Shown here one piece after another: positions 52,869-62,149 of a DNA stretch of 64,000 nt (position 1 is the first letter of the stretch; each line of letters begins with the position of its first letter). The notes under the pieces are model-generated. The model was not told the origin of the DNA. It saw only the letters and a program-made list of their open reading frames with translations, and made no database searches. Location of the stretch: NCBI GenBank assembly GCA_963781955.1, contig CAWAHU010000001.1, positions 806,001-870,000 on the forward strand, in the 5' to 3' direction. The stretch comes from Bog-473 sp963781955. Lineage in GTDB: Bacteria > Actinomycetota > Acidimicrobiia > Acidimicrobiales > RAAP-2. The position numbers and the translations under genes were made by a program.

Positions 52869-54899
52869 GGGCCCTCGACGCGGTCCGCCGGGCCAACCGG
52901 CCGGGACCGCCCGAGGACTCCGTCCGGCTGCGGGTGGCCTGCGTGGGCGCCGTCCTGGTGGCGATCGCCGCCTGCGCGTCCACCGACGAGGTGTCGATGC
53001 GGACGGCCGGCGTCGCCACGGTGCTCGTCGCGGTCGGCATGATCGTGTCCCACCGCACGCGGGTGCGGCCTCCCGGTTGGTTGAAGGTGGTGGTGGCCGC
53101 CGGCGCCGTTGGCGCCTTCGCGTGGTTCTTCCACTCCCTGACCTCCGCCGCCGGTGTCCCGACGGTCGACGCCCCGCTCAGCCTCCTGCTGATCTCGATC
53201 CTGGTGGTGCACTCCTTCCACGTGCCCGCCCGGCGCGACCTGCTGTTCTCGCTCGCCGCGTCCTCAGGGCTCATGGCCGTGGCGGGTGCGCAGGCGATCG
53301 ACCTCCGATTCGGCACCTTCGTCGCCGCGTGGGCCGGCTTCGGCCTGTGGGGCCTGACCGAGATGTGGCTGTCGTCGAGCGGCGGTGGTCGGATGTCCGC
53401 CGTGGGGTTGGTGGGCGCGCTGACCGCGATCTGCGTGGCGGCGGCCGCCGTCTTCCTCGTCCTCCCCGCGCCGGTCGTCTCCTCCAGGGTGTCCTTCCTC
53501 GCCCAGGCGGGGGAGGGTGGTGTGGTCGGCGTCCCCGGAGCGCTCGCCGGCGATTCGGGGACACCTGCGCAGCTGTCCCGGGCCGGCCGCCCCGGCGCTC
53601 CGATCCGCGTGGGCGGTTACCTGGGCTTCGCCGACAGCCTCGACACGGCCCTGCGCGGCGACCTGGCCACCACCCTCGTGATGCAGGTGCGGGCCGAACG
53701 CCCCTCGTACTGGGTGGGTGAGACCTTCGACACGTGGGACGGCCAGAGCTGGACGGAGTCGCAGAGCCGATCGCACCCGCTGACGGGGGGCTCGCCGTTC
53801 GTCCTGCCGGTCTCGGTCAGTGACGCCCCGCTCGGCCGGTCGGACCTGCAGACGTTCTATGTCGCCAGCTCGACCGCCGACCTCGTGTTCCACGCGGGGA
53901 GCGCTCGACGAGCTGTGGTTCCCGACGTCGAAGGTGTTCTTCTACGACGACGGCACCGTCGTCTCGCCGATCGGCCTCGGCAGCGGGTCCATCTACACCG
54001 TCGAGTCGCACGTGAACGCCCCCACGGCCGCCCAAATCAGCGACACGAGGGCTCAGACGCTCCCGCTGTCGGCACAGGAGCAGTACGAGCAACTGCCGCA
54101 CCCCTACCCCCGCGTCGAGGCGCTGGCCCGGGCCGTCACCGCCGGTGACACGACGACCTACGCCAAGGTGCAGTCGCTCATCGGCTGGATCGGACGGCAC
54201 ACCCGCTACTCCCTCGACATCCCCCCGCTGCCGGCCGGTGCCGACACGGTCGACGAGTTCCTCTTCGGCAACCGGGTCGGGTATTGCGAGCAGATCTCCA
54301 CGTCGCTGGCGGTGATGCTGCGCTCGCTCGGCATCCCGACCCGGGAGGCCGTGGGGTACGTTCCCGGCGGGTACGACCCGATCACCGACCTCTGGCAGGT
54401 CCACGCGGACGACGCACACGCATGGGTGCAGGTGTGGTTCCCCGGGTACGGATGGCAGGACTTCGACCCGACGGCGGTGGTGCCGGCCGCAAACCCCAGC
54501 CCGGGTGCCACCGCGCTCAAGGACGTCGCGGCGGCGCTGGGCCGTGTCCCGTGGACGCCGGTCGTCCTCGCCGCCGCCTTCGGTGCGCTGTTCGTCGCCG
54601 TCCTCCGGTGGCGCCGGTCACGGCCGCGAACCTGGGCGGCCAGCGTGGCACGGAGCGCCGAGCGGGCGGGCCGGCGGGCCGGCCGGCCTCGCCGGCCCGG
54701 CGAGACCCTGGCCGAGTACGCCGTCACCCTCGACGACCTGACGGGGCCTGGCTCGAGCACCTGGGGGCGCCTGGCCGGCTCGGTGGAGGCGAGCACCTAT
54801 GGGGGCGTCGAGCCGCCGCCGGCGGCGCAGCGGGCGATGGTGGCCGAGGCCAGGAGAACCCGGCCACGTCGGCGGCCGGGCGCGCGCGTCGGCGCCTGA
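52865..54899 (+). CDS. Transglutaminase-like membrane protein, TgpA type (frameshift near 53900)
   Basis: About 677 aa once one base is skipped in GCGGGGAG at 53897-53900. The first half has six or more helices (LVAIAACAST to VLPAPVVSS) and the TgpA N-terminal region. The second half has the transglutaminase core with Cys in NRVGYCEQISTSLAVMLRSLGIPTREAVG, His in DDAHAWVQVW and Asp in WQDFDPTA. It ends with one helix and a basic tail. Both halves are intact and in order. It completes the MoxR operon. Confidence 0.83.
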
Positions 54900-54935
54900 C
54901 CCGGGCGGACGGCCAGCGGTCTGCACCGCCGGTCC

Positions 54936-56171
54936 CTACGGAAGGCTGCTCGGCTCGAAGCGCAGCGGGAGCCGGGCCGGCCCCCAGATGCCGAAGGTCG
55001 AGGGTTTCCACTCCACCTCGCCGTCGATCGACAGCCCCCGCAGGCGGCGCGCCAGGATGGGCAGCGCCTCCTGCAGCTCGGCCCGGGCCAGGGCGGCCCC
55101 CATGCAGTGGTGGATGCCGGCGCCGAAGGTCATCTGGGCCGTGTCGCGCTCCTTGGTGATGTCGAAGACCTCCGGGTCGTCGAAGGCCTCGGGATCGTGG
55201 TTGGCGCCCGCCAGCGACGTGGCCACGAAGGTCCCCTGTGGGAACAGCACGTCGCGGTAGACGATGTCCTCCGAGGCGAACCGGGCCGTGCCCCGGACCG
55301 CGCCCAGGTAGCGCATCGACTCCTCGACCGCTCTCGGGGCGAGCTCGGGATGTTCGGCCAGCAGCGCCCACTGGTCCGGGTGTTCGGCGAGCAGCGCCAC
55401 CGAGCAGGCCAGCTGGTTGCGCGTCGTGTCCGTGCCGGCCATGAGGACGGCCTGGGCCAGCATGGTCATCTCCTGGGTCGACAGGCGGTCACCCTCCTCC
55501 TCGACCGCGATGAGGTCGCTGAGCAGGTCGTCGCGTGGGTCGCTCCGGCGTGCGGCGATGAGGTCGTTCACGTAGGCCGTCAGCTCGAGGCCGGCCCGCT
55601 CAATGAAGGGGCGGTCCTCGGCCAGGTTGCCGTTGAAGATGCGGAAGATGTCGGTGGCCCAGCCCGAGAAGAGGCGCCAGTCCTCCGGTGGCGCCCCGAG
55701 CAGCTGGCAGATGATGTGGATCGGGTAGGGCTCGCAGACCTCGGTCACCAGCTCGCACGTACCGGTGCCGGCCACGGGCGCGACGAGGCCGTCGACGACG
55801 GACCGCATGACCGGGCGGAGCCTCCCGGCCGCCGCCGGCGTGAAGGCCGGGGCCACGAGCCGGCGCAGCCGGGCGTGGGGCTCGCCCTCCATGGACAGGA
55901 TCGAGTCGCCGCGTTCGTCGCCGTAGCTCGATCCCTGCATCTCGGGCGACCGGGTGATCATCGACAGCGCCGACTGGAAGCGCTGGTCGCGCAGCACCGC
56001 GGTGACGTCCTCCAAGCGTGTCACGACGTAGCCGGCTTCGGTGCGGGCCAGCCAGTGCACGCGGCGAGCGGCCGCGATGGCTTCGATCGCGTCGCGGCGC
56101 TCCAGGCCGACCGTGTCGAGGAAGGGCAGGTCGAGGTCCTCGACGACTTGCGGCGCCGTCGTGGGGCTCAC
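54936..56171 (-). CDS. Cytochrome P450
   Basis: 411 aa, complete. The I-helix is VLMAGTDTTRNQL, E-x-x-R lies in AVEESMRYLG, and the haem loop is FGAGIHHCMGAALARAE with its Cys ligand. Size and motifs match CYP107- or CYP125-like bacterial P450s; the substrate is unknown. The GTG overlaps the stop of the dehydrogenase upstream (GTGA), so both are one operon. Confidence 0.93.
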   Translation of the reverse strand: MSPTTAPQVVEDLDLPFLDTVGLERRDAIEAIAAARRVHWLARTEAGYVVTRLEDVTAVLRDQRFQSALSMITRSPEMQGSSYGDERGDSILSMEGEPHARLRRLVAPAFTPAAAGRLRPVMRSVVDGLVAPVAGTGTCELVTEVCEPYPIHIICQLLGAPPEDWRLFSGWATDIFRIFNGNLAEDRPFIERAGLELTAYVNDLIAARRSDPRDDLLSDLIAVEEEGDRLSTQEMTMLAQAVLMAGTDTTRNQLACSVALLAEHPDQWALLAEHPELAPRAVEESMRYLGAVRGTARFASEDIVYRDVLFPQGTFVATSLAGANHDPEAFDDPEVFDITKERDTAQMTFGAGIHHCMGAALARAELQEALPILARRLRGLSIDGEVEWKPSTFGIWGPARLPLRFEPSSLP

Positions 56172-57007
56172 GACGTTGCTCCGGCGCCCCAGGTGCGGCG
56201 CAGCGCGGGATGGCCCTTGGCCATGAAGGGCAGGAGCAGTGCCTTCGGAGTGAGGTACGCCACGCCGGCGGCGACGCGGTTGGCCGCACCGGGGATGACG
56301 ACGGGCCGTCCGGCCTCGAGGCCCTCCACCGCCGCGGCCGCCACCTGCGCGGCCGGCACCCACATGAACTTGGGCATCGTCTCCGCCGCCTCCTCGTCGG
56401 TCATGCCGGCCGCTTCGACGAATCCGGTCTCCACCGGCCCCGGGCACAACGCGGTCACCGTCACACCGGCGCTGCGCAATTCGGCGCCGAGCGCCCGCGA
56501 GTACGAGAGCACGAATGCCTTGGAGGCGCCGTAGCCGGCCTGTCCCGGCAGGGGCTGAAAGGCGGCGGTCGAGGCCGTGTTGAGGACGGCCCCGCGTCGG
56601 CGCGTGGTCATGCCCGGCACGAACAGGGTGCACAGGTCGACGACCGCTTCGACGTTGGTGCGCACCATGGCCAGCTCACGTGCCCGGTCGGCGCGCTGGA
56701 CGGGTCCCATCGTCGAGAACCCGGCGTTGTTCACCAAGATGTCAGGCGTGAGACCGAGTTCGTCGAGCTTGGTCGGGAGCTGCGCCCGCGAGTCGGCCTC
56801 GGTCAAGTCGGCCGCCATCACCTCCGCGCGCACCCCGTGTGTGTCCGTCAGCTCGTCGGCCAGAGCCCTGAGGCGGTCTTCGCGACGCGCCACCAGGGTG
56901 ACCCCGTACCCGCGCCGCGCCAACTGGCGGGCGATCTCCGCGCCGATGCCCGACGAGGCACCGGTCACGATGGCGGTCGTGCGTTCCGAGGGGGCGGGCA
57001 GTGCCAT
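56168..57007 (-). CDS. Short-chain dehydrogenase/reductase
   Basis: 279 aa. TGASSGIGAEIARQLARRGYGVTLVARRE, NNAGFSTMG, LNTASTAAFQPLPGQAGYGASKAF (catalytic Ser and Y-x-x-x-K) are clear. The C-terminal membrane-like segment (KALLLPFMAKGHPAL) is typical of the DltE/YqjQ-like subgroup. ATG 57007 is chosen; an upstream ATG at 57067 adds 20 residues before the fold. It is coupled to the P450. Confidence 0.88.
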   Translation of the reverse strand: MALPAPSERTTAIVTGASSGIGAEIARQLARRGYGVTLVARREDRLRALADELTDTHGVRAEVMAADLTEADSRAQLPTKLDELGLTPDILVNNAGFSTMGPVQRADRARELAMVRTNVEAVVDLCTLFVPGMTTRRRGAVLNTASTAAFQPLPGQAGYGASKAFVLSYSRALGAELRSAGVTVTALCPGPVETGFVEAAGMTDEEAAETMPKFMWVPAAQVAAAAVEGLEAGRPVVIPGAANRVAAGVAYLTPKALLLPFMAKGHPALRRTWGAGATS

Positions 57008-57206
57008 GCGGTGCAGCGTAGTGACCGGCACGAACGGTGCGGATTGCAATGCGATGAAGTTCGACACTGCGCACCCGCGTGAGCAGGGTGTTCGCGTATC
57101 CCCTGCTCACGCGGGGTTCACAGGAAGGGTCCCGGGGCGGATACTTGACCGAGGCGAGCGGCGCGAATGGAGCACACGTCGCCGCCAGACGTGAAAGGAG
57201 CTGCCG

Positions 57207-57251
57207 ATGCGCACGACACGCTCGACCGAGGAGGGCGATCCGCCGGGTTGA
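57207..57251 (+). CDS. 14-aa leader-peptide candidate
   Basis: Encodes MRTTRSTEEGDPPG, ending in Pro-Pro-Gly, a ribosome-stalling motif in bacteria. AAAGGAG lies 6 bases upstream of the ATG, among the best ribosome sites in the window. The stop is 4 bases before an 11-bp hairpin, the spacing of an attenuator. Confidence 0.4.
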   Translation: MRTTRSTEEGDPPG

Positions 57252-57255
57252 GGTT

Positions 57256-57283
57256 GCGCCACCGGCACAGTCGCCGGTGGCGC
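57256..57283 (+). terminator. Hairpin after the leader-peptide ORF
   Basis: Perfect 11-bp stem (GCGCCACCGGC with GCCGGTGGCGC) around ACAGTC. No T-run follows. It could terminate a short transcript or act as an attenuator. Confidence 0.6.
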
Positions 57284-57434
57284 TCTGGGCAGCCCGCGTG
57301 GCGTGAAGCCCGGCGTACCACTCAGGCCGCGTCCGGTCCGGTGCGCGTGCCGGCCGACCGACAAGGCGGCCCCCGCACTCGTGACGCCGTGTGGCTGGAG
57401 CTCCGGGTTGCCCGTACACACAAGCACTTAGGGG

Positions 57435-57460
57435 AAGGGCCGGCCTGCGGGCCGGTCCTT
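57435..57460 (+). terminator. Terminator-like hairpin before the LON-domain gene
   Basis: An 11-bp stem with one G-U pair (AAGGGCCGGCC with GGCCGGTCCTT) around TGCG, followed by CTCG. It would end the small-ORF transcript 50 bases before the next gene. Confidence 0.65.
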
Positions 57461-57510
57461 CTCGCGTCCGGCGTCGTGCGGGCCGCCCCGTGGCGTGCCA
57501 TCGTGGGCGC

Positions 57511-58146
57511 GTGGCCGGGTCGCCTCTCCCGATGTTCCCCCTTTCCGCCGTGCTCTTCCCACACGGGACGGTGCGCCTGCATGTCTTCGAGCCCCGCTAT
57601 CTGGCGATGGTGCGGGACTGCCTGGCCGCCGATGCCCGGTTCGGCGTGGTGCTGATCGAGCGCGGGTCCGAAGTGGGCGGCGGAGACCACCGCGCCATGC
57701 TGGGGACGCGCGGTGTCATCGCGCGGGCGGCGACGCTGCTCGACGGTCGTTGGCTCCTCGAGGTTCGCGGTGAGGCGGTGGTGCAAGTCGAGGAGTGGCT
57801 GCCCGACGACCCGTACCCGCAGGCGACGGTGCACGCCGTGGAAGAGCGGTCAGAGGGCTCCGGCGAGCTGACTGAGCTCGTGACCGTGACAACCGGGCGC
57901 GTGCGGCGGGCCCGCGCACTGCTCGCCGAGCATGGCGGCGGGGCCCCGTTGCCGCCCGACGCCGTCTTCGACGGGGGCGGTGACGTCGCCGAGGCGGCCT
58001 GGCGGTTGTGCGGTGAGGCACCGGTCAGCGCCTACGACGCCCATCGCCTGCTCGCCGCCGCGGGCCCGGCGGAGCGCCTGCAGACGCTGGCCCGCCTCAT
58101 GGAGGAGCTGGAGCTCGACCTCGAGCGGATGCTGACAGCCGAGTGA
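57511..58146 (+). CDS. LON substrate-binding-domain protein
   Basis: 211 aa. LPMFPLSAVLFPHGTVRLHVFEPRYLAMVRDCL is the typical start of stand-alone LON-domain (PUA-like) proteins, and FGVVLIERGSEVGGGD continues the fold. No ATPase or protease part is present. Function unknown. GTG 57511 is the family-consistent start; ATG 57532 is inside the first strand. Confidence 0.87.
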   Translation: MAGSPLPMFPLSAVLFPHGTVRLHVFEPRYLAMVRDCLAADARFGVVLIERGSEVGGGDHRAMLGTRGVIARAATLLDGRWLLEVRGEAVVQVEEWLPDDPYPQATVHAVEERSEGSGELTELVTVTTGRVRRARALLAEHGGGAPLPPDAVFDGGGDVAEAAWRLCGEAPVSAYDAHRLLAAAGPAERLQTLARLMEELELDLERMLTAE

Positions 58147-58177
58147 GCCTGCGGGACGGCGCCCCCGACCCACGGGG

Positions 58178-59080
58178 TCAGGAGAGCCCTGGCAGCACGG
58201 CGTCGAGGTAGCGCTGCGGTGCCTCGATCATGGGGTAGTGGCCCACGGCGTCGAGGCGCACGGCGGTGGCGTCGGGCCGAGCCGCCAGCAGGGTGTCGAC
58301 CATGGAGGGGACGGCGATCGGGTCGTCGAGGCCCCACACGACGTGCAGCGGCGAGGGGTCGGTCTCGATCGCCCCGGTGAAGCGCCGCTCGTCGGCCCGG
58401 CGCTCCTCGATGTAGCGGATCAACCGAGGCAGGACGCGCTGCCCGTCGCCGTGCACGATCATGGCGGCGGCCGGCGGCACTGGGTCCTCCTCCCACCCTT
58501 CGGGGACGGCCGGGGTGGCCGGACTGAACGTGGCGCGCAGGCTCGCGGTGAGCGAGGCCGCGTCGAGCGACACTCCTTCGGGCAGCAGCTCGTCGGGCAG
58601 GGCCAGCAGGAACAGCTGGCCGTCGGTGAGATGGGCTTGCCCGATGTAGATGCTCCCGTTGGTCACCACCCGGCGCGCCACGTCGACGGTCGAGCCCCCT
58701 TCGGGGCGCCGAGCCAGCAGCTCACCCCCGACGGTGTCGCCCATGTCGTGGGTGAGCAGATCGAGCCGGCCGACACCGAGCTCGGCCACGAAGGCGGCCG
58801 CGACGTCCGCCTGACGGGCCAACGGGTAGGCACGGTCGGGTTTGGCCGAAAGCCCGTAGCCGGGCATGTCGAAGAGCAGTACACGGCGACCGGCACGCAG
58901 GCCGTCGAGCACGGCGGCGTAGTCGAAGGAGGACGTGGGGAAGCCGTGCAGCACGAGCAGCGGGGGGTGGCGTTCGATCCCGATCGGCGGCGCGTCAATG
59001 GTGAACACGTCCTCGCCGCAGAGCCGGCGGACGGTGCCGAGCGCTTGCCACCCGCCGGGATGCAGGTGCGCCGCGCTCAC
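58178..59080 (-). CDS. Alpha/beta-hydrolase, Asp-nucleophile type
   Basis: 300 aa. HGFPTSSFDYAAVLDGL (oxyanion region), LLTHDMGDTVGGELLAR, where Asp replaces Ser as in haloalkane dehalogenases and epoxide hydrolases, and catalytic GLDDPI (Asp) and AVGHYPMIEAP (His). It may open epoxides or remove halogens (inference from the nucleophile). The GTG overlaps the stop of the F420 oxidoreductase gene. Confidence 0.83.
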   Translation of the reverse strand: MSAAHLHPGGWQALGTVRRLCGEDVFTIDAPPIGIERHPPLLVLHGFPTSSFDYAAVLDGLRAGRRVLLFDMPGYGLSAKPDRAYPLARQADVAAAFVAELGVGRLDLLTHDMGDTVGGELLARRPEGGSTVDVARRVVTNGSIYIGQAHLTDGQLFLLALPDELLPEGVSLDAASLTASLRATFSPATPAVPEGWEEDPVPPAAAMIVHGDGQRVLPRLIRYIEERRADERRFTGAIETDPSPLHVVWGLDDPIAVPSMVDTLLAARPDATAVRLDAVGHYPMIEAPQRYLDAVLPGLS

Positions 59081-60024
59081 GTGCCGGCCAACTTGGACAC
59101 GACCGGGGCCAGCGCCTCCCAAGCCTCGGACTCGATCGACCAGTAGGAGATGCCGTACTCGTCACGCCGCCACTCGAGCTCCTCGGCCATCTCGTCGAGC
59201 GTCCCGGCCAGGGCCAGTGGGACGTGGAGGGCGTCGGCCGGGGCGATCCCGAAGGCGGGGGCCATCTGCTCGGCCAGGCCCTGGGCGTCCTCTGTCACCA
59301 ACACGAACCCGATGAGCGCGTTGAGCTCGAGGTCGTCGAAGCGGTCGCCCGCCGCCTCCCGCACCCAGGACACCTTGGTCCGGGTGCGCTCAGGCGTGGC
59401 GTCGGCGGCGGTCTCGACCCCGCCCGTCCCCTCACGCAGGTTGACGTTGATGCTCACGATGTCCGCGTGCTGCGCGGCGAAGGACAACACCCGCTTCCCG
59501 CCGCCGCCGATGATGATCGGAGGCCCCGGCTGCTGGACGGGGCGGGGCGTGAGGGTGTGCCCAAGGACCTCGTAGTGCTCGCCGTGGAAGTTGAATGGCC
59601 CGTCGGTGCGCAAGAGGCCCTGGACCACCTGCACCGCCTCCTCGAACCGGTCGACACGGACGGCGGGATGGTCGTAGTCGATGCCCGCCGCGTCGTAGTC
59701 GGTGCGCATCCAGCCCGCGCCGAGACTCAGCTCGAAGCGTCCGTCGCTCAGGACGTCGAGCGTGGCCGCCTCCTTGGCCAGCACGAAGGGATGCCGGTAG
59801 TCGTTGCAGAAGACGAGGGCACCCATGCGCAGCGTGCTCGTGGCCGCGGCCACGGCGGCCAGCGCGGGTACCGGGGCCAGCTGGTCGCCGAAGTGGTCCG
59901 GCATGAGGAGCGCGCTGTAGCCGAGGTCCTCGGCTTTGCGGGCTTGCTCGGCCCACGATCGGGCCGAGCCATCGGGTGCCGTGCTCAGCTGCGCGGCGAA
60001 GCGAAACCTGCGGTCGTGTGCCAT
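59077..60024 (-). CDS. LLM-class F420-dependent oxidoreductase (TIGR03621-like)
   Basis: 315 aa. FRFAAQLSTAPDGSARSWAEQARKAEDLGYSALLMPDHFGDQ and SDGRFELSLGAGWMRTDYDAAGI are the clear signature of one F420-binding group. IIIGGGGKRVLSFAAQHADIVSIN forms the C-terminal cofactor site. It is coupled to the Asp-nucleophile hydrolase, so the two may act in turn on one substrate. Confidence 0.9.
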   Translation of the reverse strand: MAHDRRFRFAAQLSTAPDGSARSWAEQARKAEDLGYSALLMPDHFGDQLAPVPALAAVAAATSTLRMGALVFCNDYRHPFVLAKEAATLDVLSDGRFELSLGAGWMRTDYDAAGIDYDHPAVRVDRFEEAVQVVQGLLRTDGPFNFHGEHYEVLGHTLTPRPVQQPGPPIIIGGGGKRVLSFAAQHADIVSINVNLREGTGGVETAADATPERTRTKVSWVREAAGDRFDDLELNALIGFVLVTEDAQGLAEQMAPAFGIAPADALHVPLALAGTLDEMAEELEWRRDEYGISYWSIESEAWEALAPVVSKLAGT

Positions 60025-60114
60025 GCCGCCATGGTGCCCCAGTCCGGGCAGCCCGCGCCGAATCCGGCTACGTCGCCAGGCGCCCGGCGTCGGGTCCTCC
60101 CTGAAGCTGAAGTC

Positions 60115-61026
60115 CTACATGAAGCTGAAGGGGGGCACCTCCGAACTGATCCCCTTGAACAGGTCGTCCTTGGCCGCCACCAGCTCCGACGGGGTCCATT
60201 CCGAATCCCGGGTCAGCTTGTTGGCCACCTGGAAGGCGCTCATCACGTAGATCTCACCACCGAAGACCACGAAGATCTGCCCATTGACGTCGGCCGAGGC
60301 CGGCGCGGCCAGGAAACCGACGACGTTGGCGATGTTCTTCGGGTCCCAGGCGTCGAACGCACCCTCCTTGGCCGCCATGCCGTCACCGCCGAAGAGGGTC
60401 TCGGTCATCCGGGTCCGCGCCCGGGGGGCGATGGCGTTGGCCGTCACGCCGTAGCGACCCAGCTCGCGGGCCTCGACCCAGGTGAGGGAGGCGATCCCCG
60501 CCTTGGCCGCGGCGTAGTTGGCCTGCCCGGCGTTGCCGAAGAGGCCGGCCTCGGAAGACGTGTTGATGATGCGACCCGAAACCTCCTCACCGGCTTTGGC
60601 CTTGCTCCGCCAGTAGATGGAGGCGAAGTGGGTCGCGGCGAAGTGGCCCTTGAGGTGGACCCGGATCACGTCGTCCCAGTCCGACTCCTCGATGTTGAAC
60701 ATCATCTTGTCGCGCAGGATGCCGGCGTTGTTCACCACGATGTCGATCGAGCCGAACGTGTCGACGGCCTGGTCGATCAGGTTCTTACCGCCGTTCCACG
60801 TGCTGATGTCGTCGCCGTTGACCGCCGCCTCGCCACCGCGTGCAGCGATCAGGGCCACGACCTCCTCGGCGGGATGCACGTCCACCTGGCCCTCGCCGTG
60901 CAGCCCAGCGCCGACGTCGTTGACCACGACCCGCGCGCCCTCGGACGCCAGCAACAGCGCCTCCTCACGTCCGATGCCGCGCCCCGCGCCGGTGACGACA
61001 GCCACCTTGCCGTCGAGCAGACCCAT
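60115..61026 (-). CDS. Short-chain dehydrogenase, multifunctional-enzyme-2-like
   Basis: 303 aa. VAVVTGAGRGIGREEALLLASEGARVVVNDVGAG, NNAGILRDKMMFNIEESDWDDVIRVHLKGHF and NTSSEAGLFGNAGQANYAAAKAGI match the (3R)-hydroxyacyl-CoA dehydrogenase domain of peroxisomal multifunctional enzyme type 2 and its bacterial relatives. ATG 61026 has GGGAGG 7 bases upstream; the ATG at 61032 would be too close to it. A role in side-chain or fatty-acid beta-oxidation is inferred. Confidence 0.9.
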   Translation of the reverse strand: MGLLDGKVAVVTGAGRGIGREEALLLASEGARVVVNDVGAGLHGEGQVDVHPAEEVVALIAARGGEAAVNGDDISTWNGGKNLIDQAVDTFGSIDIVVNNAGILRDKMMFNIEESDWDDVIRVHLKGHFAATHFASIYWRSKAKAGEEVSGRIINTSSEAGLFGNAGQANYAAAKAGIASLTWVEARELGRYGVTANAIAPRARTRMTETLFGGDGMAAKEGAFDAWDPKNIANVVGFLAAPASADVNGQIFVVFGGEIYVMSAFQVANKLTRDSEWTPSELVAAKDDLFKGISSEVPPFSFM

Positions 61027-61100
61027 ACCCATGCCTCCCTGTCCCAGAAGTGCACGCAGTGTGGCCGATGCCGCGCCCAGGAGCAAAAGGAGCCGCCCGG

Positions 61101-62141
61101 TCACGGGCGGGCGCGCGCGAGGGCCTCGCTCGTGACGAGGCCGACCAGGCCGACCGTCTCCCGACGGGCCCGTGACCGTCCGAAACGTCGGCTCAGGCTG
61201 ACGACCTCCATGCCTTCGGGCGGCGCCGCCAGCACGGCGTGGTCGGCGCCGCCCGTGATGCAGAGGACCGGCAGCGAGGGGGTGCCGCCCCGACCGGCCA
61301 CCACGGCCCGGGCCAGCTCGAGCACCCCGCCGGGCACCTTGCCCTGGAACGAGGGGGGGTCGAGGTGGCCCTCGCCCGTGACCACCAGGTCAGCCCGCGC
61401 CATCCGCTCCGCCAGCCCGGTCAGCCCGGCCACCAGGGCGAAGCCCGGCTCGAGGCGGGCGCCCAGTGCGAGCAGCCCGCCCGCCAGGCCGCCGGCGGCG
61501 CCGGCACCGGGCACGGTGACGACGTCGACGCCGGTCTCCTCGCGGTACCGCTCGGCCACCTCGGCGAGGCGGTCGTCGAGGAGGGCGACCTGGGCCCGGG
61601 TGGCACCCTTCTGGCGGCCGAACACCCGCGCGGCCTCGAGGAAGCCGGTGGTGACGTCGCAGGCGACCACCAGCTCCGTCCCGGTCAGTGCGGCGGGCGA
61701 GCCCACGGCGTCGTAGGCGCCCTCGCCGCCGTCGGTCGTGGCCGAGCCGCCACACCCCACCACGATCCGGGCGGCGCCTGCGTCGCGGGCGGCCAGCAGG
61801 AGTTGACCCACGCCGGTGGTCCGGGCCCGCACGGGGTCGTCGCCCCGGGGCGCCGGCAGGAGGGCGCGCCCGGCCGCACGGGCCATCTCGATCACCGCGG
61901 TCGAGCCCACCAGGCGCCACTCCGCCTCGACCAGAGCGCCGAGCGGACCGTTGACGTTGGCCACCCGCCGGTCACCCCCGACGGCATCCAGCAGGCCCTC
62001 GCCGCCGTCGGACATGGGGACTTCGTCGGCCGTCCACCCGGCGCGTCGGGCCGCCCCGGCCGCCGCCGCCGCGACCTCGGTCGCCGTGGCCGTGCCGCGA
62101 AACTTGTCCGGAGCAGCGACGAGGTGGGGTACCGGCGGCAC
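61101..62141 (-). CDS. Glycerate 2-kinase (GarK/GlxK type)
   Basis: 346 aa. LVAAPDKFRGTATATEVAAA, PMSDGGEGLLDAV, GCGGSATTDGGEGAYDAVG and DLVVTGEGHLDPPSFQGKVPGGV are the family motifs. It phosphorylates glycerate with ATP, feeding glycolysis. GTG 62141 places the AAPDKF strand at the usual distance. It starts 8 bases after the stop of the upstream membrane protein. Confidence 0.9.
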   Translation of the reverse strand: MPPVPHLVAAPDKFRGTATATEVAAAAAGAARRAGWTADEVPMSDGGEGLLDAVGGDRRVANVNGPLGALVEAEWRLVGSTAVIEMARAAGRALLPAPRGDDPVRARTTGVGQLLLAARDAGAARIVVGCGGSATTDGGEGAYDAVGSPAALTGTELVVACDVTTGFLEAARVFGRQKGATRAQVALLDDRLAEVAERYREETGVDVVTVPGAGAAGGLAGGLLALGARLEPGFALVAGLTGLAERMARADLVVTGEGHLDPPSFQGKVPGGVLELARAVVAGRGGTPSLPVLCITGGADHAVLAAPPEGMEVVSLSRRFGRSRARRETVGLVGLVTSEALARARP

Positions 62142-62149
62142 CGGACGGC

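Larger units (their letters stand above)
57008..57510. other. Structured intergenic region with small ORFs and two hairpins
   Basis: About 500 bases without a standard gene. It holds a 14-codon ORF with a strong ribosome site (57207), an 11-bp hairpin (57256), a possible 42-codon ORF (57303-57431, three Cys, no clear ribosome site) and a second terminator-like hairpin (57435). No known riboswitch or RNA family was recognised. Confidence 0.5.

Noticed and set aside
59224..61716. Very long plus-strand reading frame opposite the F420 enzyme, dehydrogenase and glycerate kinase genes
   Set aside because: Antisense shadow in GC-rich DNA; Val/Gly/His/Arg-rich with no domain, while the minus-strand genes have clear catalytic motifs.
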